From: Brachypterus glaber | Taxonomy: Eukaryota; Arthropoda; Insecta; Coleoptera; Kateretidae | Direction: 5' to 3' | NCBI GenBank assembly: GCA_958510825.1 | Contig: OY294049.1 | Location: forward strand, 1,302,001-1,366,000 | Length of the DNA stretch: 64,000 nt | In this document: one piece after another, positions 58,427-64,000 of the stretch | How positions within the stretch are numbered: position 1 is the first letter of the stretch | How the letters are laid out: every line of letters begins with the position of its first letter | Translations under genes and position numbers: made by a program | The notes under the pieces: generated by a model | What the model was told of the DNA's origin: nothing | What the model saw: the letters and a program-made list of their open reading frames with translations, nothing else | Database searches by the model: none

Positions 58427-59154
58427 TAGTTTACAATATAAAAATGTTGCTTACCACCAATATTTAGAAATAGTTATTTATAATACAAGGGCGAAAAGTT
58501 AAAATTTTCAATTGAGTAGGTTTTTAGAAGCCGAGTGCCGGCCGATGGGGCCGTACTCGTGCGCTAAAAACGTATGTGATGAAACTAGTACTTTAATATA
58601 CTATTTGTTTAAACTGGATAATTAAAACTTGTCAGTTTTAATATTTATGTAAAATATTATTCATTTTACTAGGTCAAATTGACTTAGCTTATCAAATTAT
58701 TTTAACCTACATTTTGAAAACTTACCTACAGGTTTTTTTTGCGGACAACTTTTTTCCGATATAAGTGTATCTGAACTCAAAAAACTAATTTTACCAAGAG
58801 TTGTCATATTTAATTATTTTTTACAACAGAAATGTTATGATTTCAGCGTAATAAGTAGCAGTTTTGTGCTTTAAATTAATTTGTCTAGGTCGTTTTACAA
58901 CCTATATTGTTAGACAATATATCCAATCTAATATCCAATATATTTATCCAATACATACAGATAATAAGATAATTACTAACTTTATTTTAAATAAAGAAAC
59001 TCAATAATAACCCACACGTGGTTTTTACTTTACAGATTGGACAGTTGACCACTCAATTGTCACTTGTCAAATTATTTTCTATTATTTTAAATTTCATTAA
59101 ATTTTTTAATAAAAATATGAATTTCTAAGCTATTTATTGGATAAAACTTCATAT

Positions 59155-59535
59155 GTCATTCCAATAATGGCATTTTTCATAGGATAGTTTGCCAGCTCAA
59201 TCTAATATAATTTTAGGCCTACGCAAAACCGTCTCACTCTGTGATGTTTGCGCAGACGCCAACTTATAAAAAAATTAACATAAAATTTATAAAAAAATTG
59301 ACTTTACATGTTCAACAATTCCATGTTAAAATTTTACATCACAAAATAAAAAAAACATAAATATTCACGATTCACTTAAAACTTTACCATTAAAGTAATA
59401 TTTTCACGAAACAACATAAAATAAAATAAATCAAATCCTAGCACAGCTGTGCATATCTACGATAGAAGGCTGATACAGGAGTAAATCCGCCTAAGCGGCC
59501 ACACCCATCTCTTACAAAGAACACGCTGCGACTGC
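59155..59535. repeat. Direct copy of the 3506-3885 repeat
   Basis: CCAGCTCAATCTAATATAAT, CGTCTCACTCTGTG and CCGCCTAAGCGGCCACACCC are in the same order as at 3506-3885. Confidence 0.65.
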
Positions 59536-60138
59536 TCTCTAAAATTAACCTACTCTGCCTTCAGCCTCGTGGGTTAATTTTTTCATGGCCATAAGTAACT
59601 ATTATTGCATTCCAAATTGATTGAAATACTTTGAACTTCGGTTTGGCAACGTCAGCCACTATAATTTTTTGGCGAATTATTTTGAGTGTCCTTGATCTGT
59701 GTGCCAAACTATACCTAGTGTTATCAGGAAAATAAGCTAGGAGCTTAAAGCTCCCCTAATAGGAAAATAACATAAATATCTCTAAATGTCTTCTTTTTGC
59801 CTTGAAGTGACCAACAAGCAATTAGCAGCTTACCAGCTAATTTATTTATTTAGTAGGTAGTTCTTAAGATGCGGCAATAGAGGGCAGCACGAGGACAGCA
59901 TAAATGAAAGAAAATTATTTATTAACAGGTGCTTTACAAATTAATTTTAAAATTATACAAAACAGGAAGTAGGTCAAGCTGCAGACTGAAATTTCACGGT
60001 TAATAATCACAGAGGATTATCACATAATATATTTTTACGTTTAACAAAACTGTTGAATGTGGATCCTTTTTAAGATACGCAAAAATCTATGATAAAGCTA
60101 ATAACACATCTCTAGTTCGAAGGACTCTTGATTGAATG

Positions 60139-60213
60139 GTATAAAAATATGTGCATATCCTTCATCTGGGCCAGATGAAAATATAATAAGGCATATGCAC
60201 AAAATTTTATACC
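60139..60213. repeat. Imperfect hairpin upstream of invected
   Basis: ATGGTATAAAAATATGTGCA-TAT pairs with ATATGCACAAAATTTTATAC-CAT around a TTCATCTGGGCCAGATGAA centre. Confidence 0.6.
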
Positions 60214-60775
60214 ATTATAATAACCGATACCTATGTATAACTATTTTATTACATTAGTTCTAGGAGTTCATAATACGAGGCGGTATCTATGATTAAAAAT
60301 CGATTTGTTTGAGGCAATTAACAAAACGAAAAAAAAAATTATACTGGTTCATTAATGGCCTCGTCTTTAAACAAAAAGAAGAATTAATCATTTATACTGA
60401 ACCATTTCTAAAAATACAAAAGCATCGATTAATTCCGAGAAAACTAATCTAGCGAAATAAATTGCACAATTGAACCATAAACAAACATACTGAAATCGAT
60501 TCTATTGAAGAGACGAGACATCCAAACAAGACATCATACTGGAAAATACTTTTATTTACGATTCGAAACAATAAACAACGAATATGAATAGGCATTAAAC
60601 GTTCTCCGTACGTGTGTTATCTCCCACTACGGGTCGTGATATAAATAACCCATAAAATATGTCAAAACCCCGCGAAACATCCGTTATCGCCCAGCCGATT
60701 CGCTCCTAAATCAAACCCATCCCTCCGGAACCCGCCCCATTCGTTCAAGCTCCGCCTTTGTCTACCTGCCTAACT

Positions 60776-60810
60776 TCAGATCGCCGTGGTACCTCGTACT
60801 GTGTACGTCG
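60776..60810 (+). promoter_or_regulatory. Possible Inr/DPE core promoter of invected
   Basis: TTCAGATC at 60776 resembles an insect initiator (A as +1 at 60778), and GTACGTCG falls at about +28 to +32, the spacing of a downstream promoter element. There is no TATA box at -30. It would leave a 5' UTR of about 177 nt without introns. This is a motif match only. Confidence 0.3.
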
Positions 60811-60954
60811 AACAAAATTGACGCATGTTCTAGAATTTTATAAACTATTTTTATTACTAAGTAAATAAATTTAGAAATTGTGTTTTTGTGCATTGTGACT
60901 GTAAAATAGGTGTTGTTTGATATGTTCGAAAATTAGGGTTATGTCAGATTGACG

Positions 60955-61738
60955 ATGGCGGCATTGGCGAGTAATATGGTACCACATTCGCACCATTTTC
61001 CGAGGCAAAACATCGAAAGTACCGATGGATCGGTGTCGATGGACTCTAGTGACAATTACGATAGGGAATCGCCAAATATAGACAATGCCAGTTGTTGTAG
61101 TGACGATACGGTACTATCCGTCGGCAACGAGAACGAAAATGCGCCGCAAGAGTCGACTCTCTCGTTTAAAAACATTGAAAGTCACCTAAACGCCATATCG
61201 CAAATCACGAATAGCACTTTAAATCCGGAAAAATGTTCGTCTAGTCCTATAAATCATAGATTAAGTCCTTCTAGTACAAGATCCTTTCCTGATTCGCCCA
61301 GTTTCCAATTCCGCTCCGTAGTGGATTTTGATAAATCGAACTCGGGTGAACATTTTCGACAAAATTTGTGTTCCCCAAGGTCCATTTCGGAACCGGAATC
61401 GCCAGAAAGTTTGAACCGACGTTCTCCCAACGAACAAGAACAGTTTTTTTATAACCAAAATAAAAACATTACTAATCATAATGATAGTAGTTTAAAGTTT
61501 TCAATTGATAATATTTTGAAAGCGGACTTTGGTAGACGAATCACGGACCCCATAAACATAAGGAAATCTAGGCCTAAGAAGGTTGTGGCTGAGTGCAGCG
61601 GGAAGGATGTCTCCAAGTCGTCGAGGCCCGTCGATTTGAGCAAAAACGATGCAAGTAGCAGCGAGAAGAGTGATGATCAGCCGATGCTTTGGCCCGCATG
61701 GGTGTATTGTACCCGATATAGTGACCGACCGAGTTCAG
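60955..61738 (+). CDS. inv: Invected homeobox protein, first coding exon
   Basis: N-terminal 261 residues of an engrailed-family homeodomain repressor. [12 protein letters not shown] box (residues 47-57) and [14 protein letters not shown] (180-193) are seen. The latter is the EH1 motif that recruits Groucho, and its sequence matches invected and not engrailed. RPVDLSK (225-230) contains a canonical PxDLS CtBP-binding motif. [17 protein letters not shown] (246-262) is EH2, the Exd-interaction motif. The exon ends TCAG|GTAATA in phase 1, inside the Gly codon after RPSS, the known intron position before the homeodomain exons. Homeodomain and EH5 are therefore outside the window. I start at ATG 60955; the next ATG, at Met8, is an alternative. 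The frame runs on into the intron to 61896, which is read-through. Role by family: segment polarity and posterior compartment identity. Confidence 0.93.
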
Positions 61739-62310
61739 GTAATATTTCGCAATCTTTTTGTTTTTTACTTTTTCTTTTATGCCTTTTTTATTCCCAAGCA
61801 ATCGTATTATCTAATAACTTGACCAGGTCGTTTAGTCAAAAGGTATTTATTAAATTGATTCATGGAATTGATGAAAATTGTATGTTATTAAGTTAAATGT
61901 AATCCTCGATATAATTTACAAATTGTATATATCAGAATATCAATTTTAATATATACACTGCATTCCTTGAACAACCAGATAAAAATGACTTCCGAAACAT
62001 GGAAGAATAACATAAATAATTAGTGGAAATATAAAAATGGAAAACCGACTTTTGTTATAAAGTTGTTCTTTAGTTGGAACATTAGAATTTTTAACAACAA
62101 GATTTAGGCTTTATTCCATTTTATTTTAACAAGATATCAGTAAAAAACAGGGCGTTTGTCTTTATCTACCTATCTGGTGAGAAAAAAACAACTTTTTGTA
62201 ATAACAGAAGCTTTATACAAAAGACTTACTGCGATAAGACAAAACTTTGTGACATCAACGAACATTTTTCCCTGAAATGGATCGCACAAAACTACGTTAC
62301 GCTCAACGAA
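61739..62310. other. Start of invected intron 1
   Basis: A GT donor at 61739 is followed by AT-rich sequence without coding signal. It changes abruptly to the satellite at about 62305. Confidence 0.6.
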
Positions 62311-64000
62311 CTAATAACTCTTCTCTCTAGAATAGGCATTTCATTTGTAAAATCTGAAAAAAACGTAGCCAACATATACATTTGTCTGTCTTACTCTCAC
62401 AGCTTTGTTCTAACAGAGACAACAATACAAGTTACTGGTAATTGTTATTGTTCAGGTCTGAATATACCTACTATTTGTTTACAAACAAACCGAGATGTTG
62501 GCGATACTTTATATTAACGGTATGCGTATTCTAGAGAGAAAAGTTGTTAGTTCGTTGCTAAAAATGCATGGTTTCGGAGATACAGCCTTTCTCCCGGTAA
62601 ATTGCAAGCCACCACCAGTCTGGATTTTACAACAAACTAATAACTCTTCTCTCTAGAATAGGCATTTCATTTGTAAAATCTGAAAAAAACGTAGCCAACA
62701 TATACATTTGTCTGTCTTACTCTCACAGCTTTGTTCTAACAGAGACAACAATACAAGTTACTGGTAATTGTTATTGTTCAGGTCTGAATATACCTACTAT
62801 TTGTTTACAAACAAACCGAGATGTTGGCGATACTTTATATTAACGGTATGCGTATTCTAGAGAGAAAAGTTGTTAGTTCGTTGCTAAAAATGCATGGTTT
62901 CGGAGATACAGCCTTTCTCCCGGTAAATTGCAAGCCACCACCAGTCTGGATTTTACAACAAACTAATAACTCTTCTCTCTAGAATAGGCATTTCATTTGT
63001 AAAATCTGAAAAAAACGTAGCCAACATATACATTTGTCTGTCTTACTCTCACAGCTTTGTTCTAACAGAGACAACAATACAAGTTACTGGTAATTGTTAT
63101 TGTTCAGGTCTGAATATACCTACTATTTGTTTACAAACAAACCGAGATGTTGGCGATACTTTATATTAACGGTATGCGTATTCTAGAGAGAAAAGTTGTT
63201 AGTTCGTTGCTAAAAATGCATGGTTTCGGAGATACAGCCTTTCTCCCGGTAAATTGCAAGCCACCACCAGTCTGGATTTTACAACAAACTAATAACTCTT
63301 CTCTCTAGAATAGGCATTTCATTTGTAAAATCTGAAAAAAAACGTAGCCAACATATACATTTGTCTGTCTTACTCTCACAGCTTTGTTCTAACAGAGACA
63401 ACAATACAAGTTACTGGTAATTGTTATTGTTCAGGTCTGAATATACCTACTATTTGTTTACAAACAAACCGAGATGTTGGCGATACTTTATATTAACGGT
63501 ATGCGTATTCTAGAGAGAAAAGTTGTTAGTTCGTTGCTAAAAATGCATGGTTTCGGAGATACAGCCTTTCTCCCGGTAAATTGCAAGCCACCACCAGTCT
63601 GGATTTTACAACGAACTAATAACTCTTCTCTCTAGAATAGGCATTTCATTTGTAAAAACTGAAAAAAACGTAGCCAACATATACATTTGTCTGTCTTACT
63701 CGCACAGCTTTGTTCTAACAGAGAAAACAATACAAGTTACTGGTAATTGTTATTGTTCAGGTCTGAATATACCTACTATTTGTTTACAAACAAACCGAGA
63801 TGTTGGCGATACTTTATATTAACGGTATGCGTATTCTAGAGAGAAAAGTTGTTAGTTCGTTGCTAAAAATGCATGGTTTCGGAGATACAGCCTTTCTCCC
63901 GGTAAATTGCAAGCCACCACCAGTCTGGATTTTACAACGAACTAATAACTCTTCTCTCTAGAATAGGCATTTCATTTGTAAAAACTGAAAAAAACGTAGC
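62311..64000. repeat. 326-bp tandem satellite in invected intron 1
   Basis: Unit starts (CTAATAACTCTTCTCTCTAG) are at 62311, 62637, 62963, 63289, 63616 and 63942, spaced 326, 326, 326, 327 and 326. There are five full units and a sixth cut by the window edge. Differences are few: one inserted A, and in unit 5 AAAACTG for AAATCTG, CTCGCACAG and GAGAAAAC. Each unit holds an inverted pair, ACTAATAACTCTTCTCTCTA / TAGAGAGAAAAGTTGTTAGT, about 250 bp apart, plus a 66-75 bp spacer with GGAGATACAGCC. Confidence 0.97.

Larger units (their letters stand above)
58430..60775. other. Upstream region of invected, no gene seen
   Basis: Contains the direct repeat 59155-59535 (copy of 3506-3885) and a hairpin at 60139-60213. 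The stretch 60480-60775 is less AT-rich and looks single-copy (TCGCCCAGCCGATTCGCTCC). It is the likely proximal promoter of the homeobox gene. Confidence 0.45.

Noticed and set aside
60949..60954. TTG start two codons upstream for invected
   Set aside because: Nuclear eukaryotic genes start at ATG; ATG 60955 is used.
61739..61896. Continuation of the invected reading frame past the exon
   Set aside because: The frame crosses a good GT donor at the known engrailed-family intron position, and the extra 52 residues are low-information and hydrophobic, so it is intron read-through.

Overview
The window is AT-rich, intron- and transposon-dense eukaryotic DNA from an insect. A beetle is my best guess, but the sequence alone does not fix the order. 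The species call rests on an invected-type engrailed-family homeobox gene, compact GT-AG introns, and a high load of short Tc1/mariner, hAT-like, PIF/Harbinger-like and Transib-like elements. There is a run of exactly 200 N at 33332-33531, so this is an assembled scaffold. Only two host loci are recognisable.

Locus 1 (minus strand, about 40.0 to 1.7 kb) is a beta-1,3-glycosyltransferase (GT31, galactosyltransferase-like) locus that I assembled from short exons. One complete gene model runs through 17500-17413 (signal anchor), 12293-12040, 9984-9707 (DDD motif), 8417-8269 (EDVY motif) and 5013-4778 (C-terminus). All junctions are GT-AG, the phases agree, and the product is 334 aa. Upstream lies a second set of the first three exons (40010-39923, 39621-39371, 37127-36853) with the same phases, but I found no exon 4 or 5 of its own. 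Downstream lies a second terminal exon (2013-1769) with a poly(A) signal. The locus is therefore two 5' exon triplets, one shared-compatible exon 4 and two terminal exons. That is either alternative promoters plus alternative last exons, or the remains of tandem paralogues that lost parts.

Locus 2 (plus strand, from about 60.8 kb) is the first coding exon of invected, with LSVG box, EH1 Groucho motif, PVDLS CtBP motif and EH2/Hth-Exd-type motif. The exon ends at a splice donor at 61738, so the homeodomain lies beyond the window. The intron that follows contains a young tandem satellite, five full 326-bp units plus the start of a sixth, and each unit holds a hairpin.

Everything else I can explain is mobile or repeat DNA. 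This includes a Transib-like element with a CACTATG terminus and 5-bp target duplication (72-1182), a decayed DUF4817/DDE transposon (6016-7324), and many Tc1/mariner-type elements flanked by TA. It also includes two foldback elements whose arms are minisatellites and which have perfect 8-bp duplications (3952-4487, 46747-47289), and a 733-bp giant hairpin with an 8-bp duplication (50854-51586). A MITE pair carries 2 versus 4 internal 156-bp units. Several nested insertions have their own uninterrupted 'empty site' elsewhere in the window. No tRNA, rRNA or CRISPR was found. The 12 kb upstream of invected has no coding signal and is the natural place for its enhancers.
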